Shown here one piece after another: positions 31,663 to 41,777 of a DNA stretch of 64,000 bases. Source of the DNA: Mesorhizobium opportunistum WSM2075. Lineage in GTDB: Bacteria; Pseudomonadota; Alphaproteobacteria; Rhizobiales; Rhizobiaceae. The notes under the pieces were generated by a model. The model saw only the letters and a program-made list of their open reading frames with translations, did no database searches and was not told the DNA's origin. The DNA is taken from NCBI RefSeq assembly GCF_000176035.2, contig NC_015675.1, forward strand, positions 6,390,001 to 6,454,000, written 5' to 3'. Both the position numbers and the translations under genes were made by a program. Position 1 is the first letter of the stretch. The number at the start of each line of letters is the position of its first letter.

Positions 31663-33287
31663 CTCAGCTAGGGATGCCGCGCCATCCGACTAACGTCCCG
31701 CGACGTCATCTTTAATGCCCCTTTTGACTGTCCACGGGATCTTTGTGGCTGGCGCTGCACCGGTGACCGAGACCAAATGCCGAAGAAAGGCGGGTCCCTT
31801 CTCACGAGGCCCGCCCGGAGGCGCATGCATCGTAAGAGCCGTCCGAAGTTCCCACATCCGCCACAGCTGATTTTTTTATGCGATGCCCGCGCGGCGTTTT
31901 AATGAGCTCACAGGGGTCGACGCTGAATGCCTTCGCGAGCTGCAGTGCTTCAAAAGCCTCTCGGGCCAGATCGCTTCGGTACGGAGGTTGACAGGCTTGC
32001 AGCATATCGGCGCCAGAGACGCCGAGCTGGGAGCATGCTCCCCTTTGTGAAGAAGAACATGCCGGCCCTTGTCGGGCGGCAGCAGGACCGTCGCACCGCA
32101 GGCAATGCGAGAGCTCGAACGGCGCTGTCACCAAGGATCTTGACATCTGCAATGACCGGCAGCGCATGGAGGCACCAGAGCGGAGACCAGAATACGACCG
32201 AATTTCGCCCAAAGGACTCGGCGAAATAAGACAGGCCAGCGCGACAGGTCGCCGGCCGACGCGACTACGTTGAGAAAGGGTTGGTGAGACCAGGTGGGTG
32301 GCCTACTGGGTTGCAGCGGTCACATCACGGTGGACTGCTGGTCGCGTACTAAAAACTCCTAAGCCCATTCACGGCGTCAGACCAGCGGAGTAATCGTATG
32401 ATCTTTCATCGCGCCACTCAGCCTCATCCGCGCCACTCAGCCTCGTCCGCGCCAGTCACGAGAAGTGCTGGCATGATTGTGCTCCCCTGCCCGCCCCCAC
32501 GGATGTCGAAACATCATGCCAGCTGGCAAGGCACCGGCGCTGAGCGCACCAGACCTCGATAGAGGCATTTCGTCGAGCCGTGTGCCATCGGCACTGTCGA
32601 GAGTAGAAGGCGCGCGCAATACGCGTCCAGGCCGTCGCATCCGCATTGCGACAGCCACCTCGGCCTGTGCAGGCCAACGCAATTGATTTCAAGTCCGTGA
32701 TCGGCTCGTGAGACCCGTGCCAGATTTTCCTTGAGGGGCAGTGGGCGCCGCGGTGGATTGCACGCTGGTTGTGGGCAAGTTGTCGTAGCGCGGCGCTATA
32801 AGGTCAGTGATCGGGAGGTCTCCTGGGGGAATTTTCTCCCATTGGGCTCTACCGCCCCTCCTGACCCGCGTATCGCATATCGGACGGCGGCCCCGACATC
32901 ACCCCAAGTTGCCATGGGGACCAGTCCACTGCGTTCGCCCGAACAGCTTGCTGGCTTGATCGACAGACTTCAAGAATCCAATGAAGGGGACCGTGCAGGC
33001 CAAGGTTGCGGCAGGCCTTGGGGCAACCCTCAGATTGCCCAAGCGGCGCCCCAGTTCCTTGCCTGGCTCCGGTTTTTGCCGCCGGCTAGACCCACAGGTG
33101 CAGCCGGTCTTAGTCGCTCACTCGTCCATCACATCATGGTGGCTGCCATTGACTCGCATGCGTGAAGCGTTCCGGAGCGAAGATGTCGGCGGCCAACCAA
33201 GTTCATCGCGAGCTGCACGGTGTCAGCTATAGGGCTTGAGGTTGTTCCGGTGATCACAGGGTGCACTCGTTGTCGCTTTCGCGACGA

Positions 33288-33363
33288 TGTTTGACATCTG
33301 ACACAGCTCTGTCAGAGCGATCTCATTGTTCCGTAAGGGCTTCCGAGTTGGCACGAGAGCTGC
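33288..33363 (+). promoter_or_regulatory. NifA/sigma-54 type promoter, copy 7
   Basis: TGT-N10-ACA at 33288-33303. The core TTGGCACGAGAGCTGC has GG 33350-33351 and GC 33362-33363. Spacing is 62 bp. It drives the leader ORF at 33415 and the prolyl oligopeptidase. Confidence 0.8.
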
Positions 33364-33414
33364 GGTCCTATGTGCAAGAGCACTGCGACGCCACCGGTTG
33401 GGAAGAACTCATCC

Positions 33415-33516
33415 ATGATCACGGTTTTTGAACATGCGGACGCCGCCGCAAACATTGAGCCTTCTCGAGCGGACGAGAGCCCTTCCGCTTTCATTCCTCA
33501 GGTCTTTCGGCCATGA
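33415..33516 (+). CDS. 33-codon leader ORF coupled to the prolyl oligopeptidase
   Basis: The ORF begins MITVFEHADAAANIEPSRAD and ends FIPQVFRP. GGAAGAACT stands just upstream as a possible ribosome binding site. Its TGA overlaps the peptidase start in ATGA. The homologous ORF at 28018 keeps the N-terminal pattern and the coupling. It may be a translational-coupling leader or a peptide product; a role as peptidase substrate is speculation. Confidence 0.5.
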   Translation: MITVFEHADAAANIEPSRADESPSAFIPQVFRP

Positions 33517-35642
33517 GCGAATTCGATTTTCGCCCAACGCTGAATGCGCCCGACGATGACCCCCATCTTTGGCTTGAAGATGTAGAAGGCGAACGGGCAC
33601 TTGCGTGGACCGCCAGCCAGTCGGCAAAGACCCTGAAGCACTTCGCGGGAACGCAGTTCGAGCGCGACCGGGCGGTGCTTAGAGTGATGTTCGACCGTTT
33701 CGACAGGATTCCGCTTGTCACGCGCCGCGGTCAGTACCTCTATAATTTCTGGCAAGATGCCGGAAACCCGCGCGGACAATGGCGCCGAACCACCCTTGCC
33801 GCCTACATGAAGGCGGATCCCCAGTGGGAGCTACTGGTCGATCTGGACGCCCTGGCCGCTAGCGACGGAGAAGACTGGATCTGGGGCGGCGCGTCGATCG
33901 AGCCTGAGACGCGCGAAAGAGCCGTCTTGCGCCTGTCGCGCGGGGGCAGCGACGCGGTCGTGCATCGCGAATTCGACCTTAGCTCTTTGAGCATTGTCGC
34001 GGACGGGTTTAATCTCCCAGAGGCCAAGGGCGGGATAAATTGGCTCGACCCTGACACGCTTCTGCTTTTCAGTGCGCTTGGCCATGGCATGGCCACCCGC
34101 TCCGGATTCGCGCGGACCTTGCGGTTGTGGAAGCGTGGCGCCGATCCCCTCACCGCGCCGGTAATCTTCAGGACGGGTTCCGAATCCCTAAGCGTGTCTG
34201 GTCATATGGATCACACGGTCGAGAACGAGCGCCTTTGGTTCATCGAGAATACTGGCTTCTTCAAGCAGATAGTCCAAATCGGCGACAGGAGCGGGCCGAA
34301 GCTTGAGATCAACCTTCCTCGGGATGCCTGGTGGGCCAGCTTCGGTGATTGGCTGGCGGTAAAGCCGCGCAAGCCCTGGACAGTGAGAGGGACTACCCAT
34401 CCCGCGGACGCGCTGATCGGCATCTCGCTTTCCTCTTTCATCGGTGGCGAACGCCGTTTCAGCACCCTGTTTGAACCGGGCGAGAGGCGCTGTCTGCAGT
34501 CATTCTTCTGGAATGACGGGAAGCTCATTATCGCCTACCTCGAGAACCTCGCTCCGCGTTTCGAGGTGTTGACCCCGGGTCACCAGGAATGGACGCGCCG
34601 TGCCCTGGACGCGGTGCCGGCGCAAGGGACCGTCCACCTCTGGTCCCTCGATGCGGCAGATCACGAGACCAATGGAGAGGTCTTCGTTTCGGCCCAGGAC
34701 CCGATCACACCGTCGAAACTGCTCCTACTTGATCTCAATGATGCGCCGCCTCTTGGCGCTCCAGTGGTCCTGAAGCGCAGCCCGGAGAATTTCGACGCAT
34801 CCGGACTGGTGGTCACGCGCCACGAGGCAGTCTCAATCGATGATGAATTGATCCCCTATACGCAGGTCGGTCCGGCGAACGGGAACGGAGATGCCCCGGT
34901 TCACCTTTCCGCATATGGCGGGTTCGGCATATCGCTCCTGCCCCACTACAACTCGTCGCTCGGCAAGCTGTGGCTCGAACGCGGCGGCACGTGTGTGGTG
35001 GCAAATATCCGCGGGGGCGGCGAGTTCGGCACCCGCTGGCATGATGCCGGGCGGAGGGAGGGCAAGCGTCTCGCCCATGACGATTTCGCCGCCGTAGCAG
35101 CCGACCTCGTGCGAAGGGGCATCACACTGCCGAGGCGGATTGCCGCCGAAGGCGGCTCGAACGGCGGCCTGCTGATTGCCAACATGCTTACCCGCTATCC
35201 TGAGCATTTCGGCGCGCTGTTCTGCACGGTTCCGCTTATCGACATGCGCCGCTACACCAAGCTCTTGGCCGGCGCGAGCTGGATCGACGAATATGGCGAT
35301 CCGGAGAAGGCTGAGGATTGGGCTTTCCTGAAGGAACTCTCCGCCTATCACGCCGCCACGCCGGGACAGCCCTATCCGCCGATGCTGCTCGCCACCACGA
35401 AGCGGGACGACCGCGTTCACCCGGGCCACGCGCGCAAGATGACCGCAAAGCTGCAGGCCCTCGGCTATCCGGCTTATTTCTACGAGCCCGTCGCAGGCGG
35501 GCACGGCCACGGTAAGGACAATCGGGAGCGCGCTGCATTCATCAGTCTTGGCATCAATTTCCTTCGTAGCGCGATCGGCTGGCACGCCGATAGCTTTCAC
35601 AAAGGATCGGGAACCCGAGGAGGGCGAACTTCGGATGACTGA
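33513..35642 (+). CDS. Prolyl oligopeptidase family serine peptidase (S9A)
   Basis: A 709-residue enzyme with an N-terminal seven-bladed propeller and a C-terminal hydrolase. The opening DPHLWLEDVEGERALAW is typical of S9A. The triad is serine in AAEGGSNGGLL, aspartate in TKRDDRVHPGH and histidine in AGGHGHGKD. These enzymes cleave after proline in short peptides and act mainly in the cytoplasm. The start overlaps a 33-codon leader ORF and lies 150 bp after a NifA/sigma-54 core. The last 60 codons are duplicated in decayed form at 35930-36140. Confidence 0.9.
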   Translation: MSEFDFRPTLNAPDDDPHLWLEDVEGERALAWTASQSAKTLKHFAGTQFERDRAVLRVMFDRFDRIPLVTRRGQYLYNFWQDAGNPRGQWRRTTLAAYMKADPQWELLVDLDALAASDGEDWIWGGASIEPETRERAVLRLSRGGSDAVVHREFDLSSLSIVADGFNLPEAKGGINWLDPDTLLLFSALGHGMATRSGFARTLRLWKRGADPLTAPVIFRTGSESLSVSGHMDHTVENERLWFIENTGFFKQIVQIGDRSGPKLEINLPRDAWWASFGDWLAVKPRKPWTVRGTTHPADALIGISLSSFIGGERRFSTLFEPGERRCLQSFFWNDGKLIIAYLENLAPRFEVLTPGHQEWTRRALDAVPAQGTVHLWSLDAADHETNGEVFVSAQDPITPSKLLLLDLNDAPPLGAPVVLKRSPENFDASGLVVTRHEAVSIDDELIPYTQVGPANGNGDAPVHLSAYGGFGISLLPHYNSSLGKLWLERGGTCVVANIRGGGEFGTRWHDAGRREGKRLAHDDFAAVAADLVRRGITLPRRIAAEGGSNGGLLIANMLTRYPEHFGALFCTVPLIDMRRYTKLLAGASWIDEYGDPEKAEDWAFLKELSAYHAATPGQPYPPMLLATTKRDDRVHPGHARKMTAKLQALGYPAYFYEPVAGGHGHGKDNRERAAFISLGINFLRSAIGWHADSFHKGSGTRGGRTSDD

Positions 35643-35777
35643 GTACAGGTCGATGACTGCGAGAACGGTGGAAATAATGCGAGGACGGTTTGTGCAAAGC
35701 GCGCTCGCACGCTCTCGATCTCAATCAATGCAGTCTACCATTTTCTGAAGAGCAAGGAGCAATCCATGGGATCAAGT

Positions 35778-36140
35778 AAGTGAAACTGGCGCAGGGAGTA
35801 GTAACGGCCGTTGTCCTGATGCTGCTGGCACAGCAGGTTGTCGCGACGAGTCATCCACAAGTCCCTGCGCCTCCCCGCCTCCCCCGTCCCGTTGCGCTTA
35901 CCCGTGCCCGTCTACGACACCAATCTAGGAGTCAAGCTCTTGGCATATCCGCCTGCGCGCCTCGGGGGACCACATTCGGCTAGGTTAATACGGTGCCTAT
36001 CCGGTTGCTTCTGCGGGACCAGCCCGGGCGGGCACAGCTACGGCAAGGACAATCCGACCCGGGCGCGTTCATTGGCTTAGGCGACAATTTGCTTGGCGGC
36101 GCGATCGGCTGGCACGCCGGTAACGTTTATGGACGACCGG
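35778..36140 (+). pseudogene. Duplicated scraps: OmpW signal region and peptidase C-terminus
   Basis: 35778-35880 encodes VKLAQGVVTAVVLMLLAQQV, a copy of the leader of the ompW remnant at 36305. 35930-36140 repeats the end of the 33513 peptidase (GGHSYGKDNP; then GLGDNLLGGAIGWHAGNV), with frame changes. Confidence 0.6.
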
Positions 36141-36299
36141 GAGCACGACGAAAGCAAGACGAACGAAGGAGCACAGGTCAGGACTGCGACAAAAGCAATA
36201 ACGCGATCACAGTTGGTCAGAATGCGCGCACAGCTCCATCTATCTTGAAATAGACTAGTTGCATAATATTCGTTAGTTCTGAAGAGCAAGAGATATCAG

Positions 36300-36975
36300 T
36301 CAACAAAGCGAATGAACCTGCGCGGGCAGCAACAGCGGCTGTCGTCCTGATGCTGATCGGACAGCAGGCGGTCGCGTCAGACCTTCCAGAACCGTGCGGC
36401 CCCGACGAGGGTCCTTCGGTCGCGGAATGGCCAAGCCCCTGGCAGATCCGCCTGCGCGCCTTGAGGGTCATCACTGGGGGATTCGGGCTACGTCAATGGG
36501 TGTCTGGCTCCGGTCTTTCCTATTCGAACACGGTGACGCCTGCACTCGATATTCTCGGACAACGTCGCCGCCGAACTCATACTCGGCACCACCTATGCCA
36601 ACATCAATGGCCAACGCTCGATGGGGGCTAGGCAAGGTCGGTAAGGTTTGGCTGCTGCCGCCCGCGCTCACATTCCAGTATAATTTTGCCGATTTCGGCG
36701 CCTTCAAACCCTATGTCGGCGCCGGCGTGAACTATACGATCCTTTATCATCAGGAAGCCGGCAGCGCCGATGATCTCAAGGTCAAGAACACCTTCGGCAC
36801 CGCGCTGCAGGTCGGGTTCGACTACAAGCTCGACCAGCACTGGGGCGTCAGCTTCGACGTGAAGAAGCTTTTCCTGGAGCCGGACTTCGAAGTCACCGTG
36901 GCCGGTAACAAGCTGACGGGGAAAGCGGAGCTCGATTCCTGGCTGATCGGCGCAGGTGTCACGTACCGATTCTGA
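36300..36975 (+). pseudogene. ompW: OmpW family outer-membrane protein, frameshifted
   Basis: The pieces, in order, are a signal-like AATAAVVLMLIGQQAVASDL, WPSPWQIRLRALRV, NVAAELILGTTYANINGQRS, and a long intact C-terminal part KVGKVWLLPPALTFQYNFAD through SWLIGAGVTYRF. OmpW is an eight-stranded barrel that forms a channel for hydrophobic compounds. At least three frame changes lie between the signal region and about 36640. The terminal phenylalanine signature is preserved. Confidence 0.8.
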
Positions 36976-37305
36976 TAGCGCGGCCTCGTGAGCGCGCTTT
37001 TAGCCAACGGCCCCCTCAGGCGCCCGTTAGCGTTCCCCCTTCCTCGGGTTAGTTTCGGTTTCCCGTGACGACTTCTGCAGAACGCCCAGCACAAGGACGC
37101 CTGTCGAGGTACGCGATCAGCATGCGTCGCGCCCACCTTTGATCAGCACGTCGTAACCTCGACTGTAACGTCGTAGCGCTGGTTCTCTCAGTCACCTTGC
37201 CCGCGAGCCCCGGAACACTCATCGGCAAAGGGTGGCGGCGATAGCTGGTCGCCCCGAGGAAGATCCGTCAGGCGCTGGCGCCTAGTGCTTACATGAACGG
37301 CCACC

Positions 37306-37524
37306 TCAGGCCTGTTTGTCGGGCCGTACCAGATCCATGTGGCTGACGCCGAGCGCCAACGCCAGTTCATAGATCGTGATGATCGTCGGATTTCTTCGGC
37401 CCTTCTCCAAACCGCTGATGTACTGCTGGCTGAAGCCGGAAATGTCGGCAAGCTGCTCCTGGGTCAGACGCTTCCTTTGCCTGATCCGCTGCACATTCCG
37501 TCCGATCAACTTGCGCATATCCAT
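37306..37524 (-). CDS. XRE-family transcriptional regulator
   Basis: A 72-residue protein that is almost entirely helix-turn-helix: RLTQEQLADISGFSQQYISG, then LEKGRRNPTIITIYELALAL. The start MDMRKLIGRNVQRIRQ is preferred over an upstream in-frame start at 37563. It diverges from the small gene at 37635, and the 110 bp between them probably holds the shared control region. Confidence 0.8.
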   Translation of the reverse strand: MDMRKLIGRNVQRIRQRKRLTQEQLADISGFSQQYISGLEKGRRNPTIITIYELALALGVSHMDLVRPDKQA

Positions 37525-37634
37525 GCACGCAAGCCACCGGATCAGGCGACTTGAGTTTATCAACTATAATATGTAATTCACATTTTGCCGGGAGAGAAGT
37601 TCGCCGAGGCGATCATCTGGAGCTAGGATCAGCA

Positions 37635-37901
37635 ATGTTACAGCCTAAATCGGACATGGCGATTGCCGACGAAGTGCCCTGGTCAGACGGCATCACAGCC
37701 TACGACAAGGAGCACTTTACAACCTACATGAGGCTCCTCGATGCATCCGGCGACGATGCTAGCGAAGAGGAAATGGCACATCTGATCCTCGGCATTGATC
37801 CGAGACGAGAACCGGAGCGTGCGAGGAAGGCTGTTCGCAGTCATCTCGACCGTGCAAACTGGGTGATGACAAGCGGGTACAAGGAATTGTTCGACAGCTG
37901 A
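37635..37901 (+). CDS. Small DUF2285-like protein
   Basis: An 88-residue acidic protein with VPWSDGITAYDKEHFTTYMR, ILGIDPRREPERARKAVRSH and a C-terminal MTSGYKELF. The pattern recalls the small DUF2285-type proteins carried by rhizobial integrative elements. ATG 37635 is preceded by AGGATC. It is divergent from the XRE regulator. Confidence 0.6.
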   Translation: MLQPKSDMAIADEVPWSDGITAYDKEHFTTYMRLLDASGDDASEEEMAHLILGIDPRREPERARKAVRSHLDRANWVMTSGYKELFDS

Positions 37902-38399
37902 GAAATTGCGCAGTGCTCGCCCAGTGGCCGCCACTGCTTCGGCTACAGCCCCCTCCTCGGCGCCTGATCAGGCATCCAGGAACGGCCAACGGCAGCCTCA
38001 ATTCGGTTCATGGGCATCGTTTTGGCCGGTTGGGGGTCTGATGCGACAAAAGGATCGCGTCCGTTTGGATGGGCAGTAGCCACAGCAGCACGTCATCGAG
38101 TGCCGCTCCTCCCACGAGTAAGTGTAGGTTTTCGGTGAAGCTGGATATTCAAATACCCGGTGCCCGCCACGGTTGACGCTTTGCGTCAGCAGTATGGGGC
38201 GAGCTATCCTCATAACCATGCAACGCGGACTAGCGTCGGAACGAGACGCCGACTGAGTCCTTTGAGTGCAAAGTGTGACGGGAATATACGACTGCATCGC
38301 GCCTGACTACGCCGGGCGGAACAAAGGGTCTCAGCATCCCTTCGCCGCTGTTAAAATGCTGCGACCGATGGCCCGAGCACAGCGGACCAAAAGAGCTAC
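37902..38399. other. Intergenic region
   Basis: About 500 bp between convergent genes. I recognise no gene, promoter or clear terminator. Confidence 0.45.
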
Positions 38400-39137
38400 T
38401 CAGAGGATCGAGCTCCCTTGGGACCCCAAAAGGGCTATGGCCTGATTTTGCGTGCGCACGCCCAGCTTCTTCTTGGCATTCTCCAAATGGAATGCGATGG
38501 TGCGCGGCTTAATGCCCAAGATGCGGCCGGTTACCCAGGCCGAATTGCCGCGCGCTGCCGACCGCAGGCACATATATTCGCGCGATGTCAGCAAGATCCC
38601 ATCCACGGTTCGATCGCCCGGCAGTTTGCGGCGAACGCAGCGATGAAAGCAGGTGGCCATCAGCTGAAGAGCTTGTTCGTACCGCTCGATGACCCGAAGA
38701 AATACTGGACGAGGCTCATCGGCGGCGAACGTAACCGCGGCAGTGCGGCCTCGTAGATCGACGATTGGGATCGTCAATCCGCAGCGGATGCTGAATCGGG
38801 CCGCCTCATCAAATAGCTGCTGTTGAGCCGGCGACATCTTACCGCCCCACAAATCCGACCCCCATTGAAACGGGCGGCCGCCATTTCGAGCACGCAAGAT
38901 GACAGGATCGAGCTTCTCATACTGATTTTCCAGATACTGCATGGCCCAGCGAGGTGGGTAATTCGAAATTAGCTTTGGCTTGCCGGAAGGCAGTGATGGC
39001 AAAGACAGGTACGCAAAAGAGAGTAGGTCAAATCTTGCGGCCGCCTCAGCCAAGGCTTCCCGGAAATCTGCTTCATCGACACTCTGTGACAGTCTTTCAA
39101 GGAATGTCTCGAAAACAAGTGGCATGTCCCTCGTCAT
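38400..39137 (-). CDS. LuxR-family autoinducer-binding regulator
   Basis: A 245-residue protein. Residues about 15-160 form an autoinducer-binding domain with YPPRWAMQYLENQYEKLDPV and FQWGSDLW, the conserved W/Y/D pattern of acyl-homoserine-lactone sensors. The C-terminal GerE helix-turn-helix is LTSREYMCLRSAARGNSAWV, then IKPRTIAFHLENAKKKLGV. No luxI synthase is visible in the window. The start MTRDMPLVFETFLERLS is chosen; an in-frame start at 39206 would add 23 residues. Confidence 0.82.
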   Translation of the reverse strand: MTRDMPLVFETFLERLSQSVDEADFREALAEAAARFDLLSFAYLSLPSLPSGKPKLISNYPPRWAMQYLENQYEKLDPVILRARNGGRPFQWGSDLWGGKMSPAQQQLFDEAARFSIRCGLTIPIVDLRGRTAAVTFAADEPRPVFLRVIERYEQALQLMATCFHRCVRRKLPGDRTVDGILLTSREYMCLRSAARGNSAWVTGRILGIKPRTIAFHLENAKKKLGVRTQNQAIALLGSQGSSIL

Positions 39138-39461
39138 AGTCGCGCTCGCTTCTTCCTCTTTCTGCACGCCTCCCGGCCGCGGCGTGCATGGCCGGACAAC
39201 TGTCATTGACTTCGCAGGCGTCGCGGAGGCTGATCAGCAGATGTGGCCACACTGGGTTTGAGATGTGAGAATTCACCGCCGCGATTGTTCTGCTGCGATC
39301 GATGATTGAGGACGATATCTTCGGCGTGGCCGCTCCGTTGAACGGTAGGGATGGCGCGCTGCAATGGTGTAAAGTCGCGTCTAAGTTCGATCTGCATCCC
39401 AACACGCAAATCATCTTTGAACGCCTGATTTCCGGCCGCCCATAATGATCGTGATGGGGTG

Positions 39462-39508
39462 AATCAAAAAGGGCGCCCTGCCGGCGGGGAGGTACACCGG
39501 CAGGGCGC
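39462..39508 (-). terminator. Rho-independent terminator on the minus strand
   Basis: Arms GCGCCCTGCCGG (39473-39484) and CCGGCAGGGCGC (39497-39508) form a perfect 12 bp stem. On the minus strand it is followed by CCTTTTTGATTC. It would stop transcripts coming from the aminotransferase gene, 290 bp upstream in that direction. 39509-39796 holds no recognisable gene. Confidence 0.65.
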
Positions 39509-39796
39509 GCCGCACAAAGGCCCTGGTTGTTGGGGGACAGGACAGTGGCGGCAGAACTGGTTCGGTTACAACTTGCGAGTAAAGTGGTCCGGAGCATGCT
39601 CAGGATCAGATGTCTGGAATTCAACTATTTGGGTTTGCTCGGCGCAACAGAATGCAGTCAAGCCCAGCATCACCCAAGGACAGCCCCTGACGCAGCCAGA
39701 TCTTTACTACTGGTCCGTGCAGAGTTTTCACGGGATGATATGACAGCATTCTGGCACATGGTCATGCCAGTGCTCAATCCCGTCGCCTTTGGAAGA

Positions 39797-41203
39797 TCAT
39801 ACGGCACCCTCAGCCTTCAGCGCGCGATATGTGGCATCGACTGATTTCGCGGTCGCACCGACGATGATGTCGATCTCTTTTCGGGTAATGATCAGAGGTG
39901 GCGCATAGCCGAGGATGTCGCCATGCGGCATGGCCCGTCCGATCACACCATTTTCAAACAGAGCAGCTGCAGTGCGCACCCCGACCTGAAGGTCAGGATC
40001 GAATGGTATCCTTTGTTTCGGGTCCCGCATCATCTCTACCGCGGATAGGATACCCACTCCGCGAACTTCGCCGACGATGGGATGTCCCGCCAGTTCGGCT
40101 TTCATGCGGGCCTGCCAGTACGGTCCGACATCCTTCACATGTTCCAGGATGTTTCTTTCTTTTAGCAGTCGAATATTGGCAAGCGCGGCCGCAGCACAAA
40201 GCGTGTGACCGGAATATGTCCATCCATGGCCAAGTGCGCCGTGCTTCTCGGTTCCTTGTTCCAAAACCGACCAGACTCGCTCGCCAATGATTGACCCGGA
40301 TATAGGGAGGTAGGCGGAACTCAAACCCTTGGCGATCGTCACGAAATCCGGGCGCATGTCGTACAGGTGGGAACCGAACTTCTCGCCGGTTCGCGCGAAG
40401 CCGCAGACCACTTCATCGGCAATGAGGAGGATATCGTACTTGTCGAGCACCGCTTGAATGGCCGTCCAGTACCCTGTGGGGGGCGGCACAATACCTCCTG
40501 TTCCAAGTACCGGCTCTCCGATAAAAGCCGCAACAGTCTCGGGGCCTTCGGTCAGGATCAACGCCTCAAGCTCATCGGCACAGCGCTGGGAGAACGCTTC
40601 CTCGATCTCCCCGGTACGCGCTTGGCGATAGTAGTGCGGCGTCGTTGTATGGCGCACCAAATCCAGGGGCAAGTCGAAGAAATTATGGAAGAAGGGAAGC
40701 CCCGTCAGGCTACCGGTGACCAATCCAGATCCGTGATAGCCACGATTTCGTGAAATGATCTTTTTCTTTTCGGGCCGACAGAGGATGTTATTATAGTACC
40801 AGACCAGCTTGATGTTGGTTTCGTTGGCATCGGAACCGGATAGGCCAAAATAGACCCGTCGCATGTTCCGTCCGAAATACTCAACTATCGCCTCTGCCAA
40901 AAGGGCGACCGGCTCCGTCCCCTGGCTGGCATAGACGTGTGCGAACGGCAGCTCATGCGCTTGCCGGGCGATAGCCTCGGCAATTTCCGTGCATCCATAT
41001 CCCATGTTGACGCAGTAGAGCCCTCCGAAACCGTCGAGGCTCTTCCTGCCTTCGGTATCCCAGATGTAGACGCCTTCTGCACCGGCCATAATCCGATTTG
41101 GGGTCTCGCCTCGGCTGTGCTTGGCCAGATGGGTAGACGGATGAAAGACGAAGCTTCGATCCTTCTCCCGGAGTTGCTCGGTTCCCAGATTGCTCAAGCG
41201 CAT
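39797..41203 (-). CDS. Class III PLP-dependent aminotransferase
   Basis: A 468-residue aminotransferase of the omega-amino acid:pyruvate type. It shows GFGGLYCVNMGYG, RVYFGLSGSDANETNIKLVW, RGYHGSGLVTGSLTG, the PLP aspartate in LLIADEVVCGFARTG and the Schiff-base lysine in TIAKGLSSAYLP. Related genes (y4uB-type) occur on rhizobial symbiotic plasmids. The start MRLSNLG is preceded by GAGGAGAGGAAC. The substrate is unknown; an amino donor feeding the semialdehyde dehydrogenase at 46674 is one possibility. Confidence 0.85.
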   Translation of the reverse strand: MRLSNLGTEQLREKDRSFVFHPSTHLAKHSRGETPNRIMAGAEGVYIWDTEGRKSLDGFGGLYCVNMGYGCTEIAEAIARQAHELPFAHVYASQGTEPVALLAEAIVEYFGRNMRRVYFGLSGSDANETNIKLVWYYNNILCRPEKKKIISRNRGYHGSGLVTGSLTGLPFFHNFFDLPLDLVRHTTTPHYYRQARTGEIEEAFSQRCADELEALILTEGPETVAAFIGEPVLGTGGIVPPPTGYWTAIQAVLDKYDILLIADEVVCGFARTGEKFGSHLYDMRPDFVTIAKGLSSAYLPISGSIIGERVWSVLEQGTEKHGALGHGWTYSGHTLCAAAALANIRLLKERNILEHVKDVGPYWQARMKAELAGHPIVGEVRGVGILSAVEMMRDPKQRIPFDPDLQVGVRTAAALFENGVIGRAMPHGDILGYAPPLIITRKEIDIIVGATAKSVDATYRALKAEGAV

Positions 41204-41404
41204 GTTCCTCTCCTCGCAACACACTGGCGGAGGCACTCGGCCGGCCAGCTCATTGGCAAGCAGTATACCGGAAAGACGGCTCGAATTTCGCGGGAATGGA
41301 TGTTTTTTGCAGACGAATTCGCGGAATCGGGATCAGATGCCGTGGAAATCAGCTGAGCTGTGTACCTTTGCCTGGACTGGGCCCGTTTGGACCGGACAGT
41401 CGGC

Positions 41405-41720
41405 TAATGTGGGAGGCTTGGGGGTATCGTCAAGCACAGGCGGCTGACGACTATCGACGGATTGAATTGCAGCGGCTGCGGTGGGATCGGTCGAATCTTT
41501 GGAGTTCAGAAGTGCGGGGGCTTGAAGAGCGCGTTCGCGACCTCGAGCGGCTTCTCGGCCGCAAGACCATGCAAGTGGAGATCCTCAAGGACGCGCTGGC
41601 CGGGTCGGACTCAAAATAAACCGACTTGCGGCGCTTGTTGCAGCCGAGTGACAGTTCCCGATGAAGGCCGTTGCCGAGACCCCGCGGTGGCGCGGCCCAT
41701 CTCCATGACAAGGGTGCGTC
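41405..41720 (+). pseudogene. IS3-family OrfA fragment
   Basis: VRGLEERVRDLERLLGRKTM followed by QVEILKDALAGSDSK is the leucine-zipper end of IS3-type OrfA proteins. Nothing recognisable of OrfB survives beyond the next 100 bp. Confidence 0.65.
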
Positions 41721-41777
41721 GCCCGGTGAAGCCGCGCGGGCCTTATCGCAAACGCGTCCGCGGCTCCAGGACCTACT

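Larger units (their letters stand above)
31930..33640. repeat. Segmental duplication, right copy
   Basis: Partner of 26540-28240. The DUF2285-type part (31930-32450) is more decayed than its partner, while the promoter, leader ORF and peptidase at its end are intact. No other gene is recognisable between 31663 and 33414. Confidence 0.65.

Noticed and set aside
39462..39508. Palindromic GC-rich block as a CRISPR or IS end
   Set aside because: Single copy with a T-run on one side; a transcription terminator explains it.
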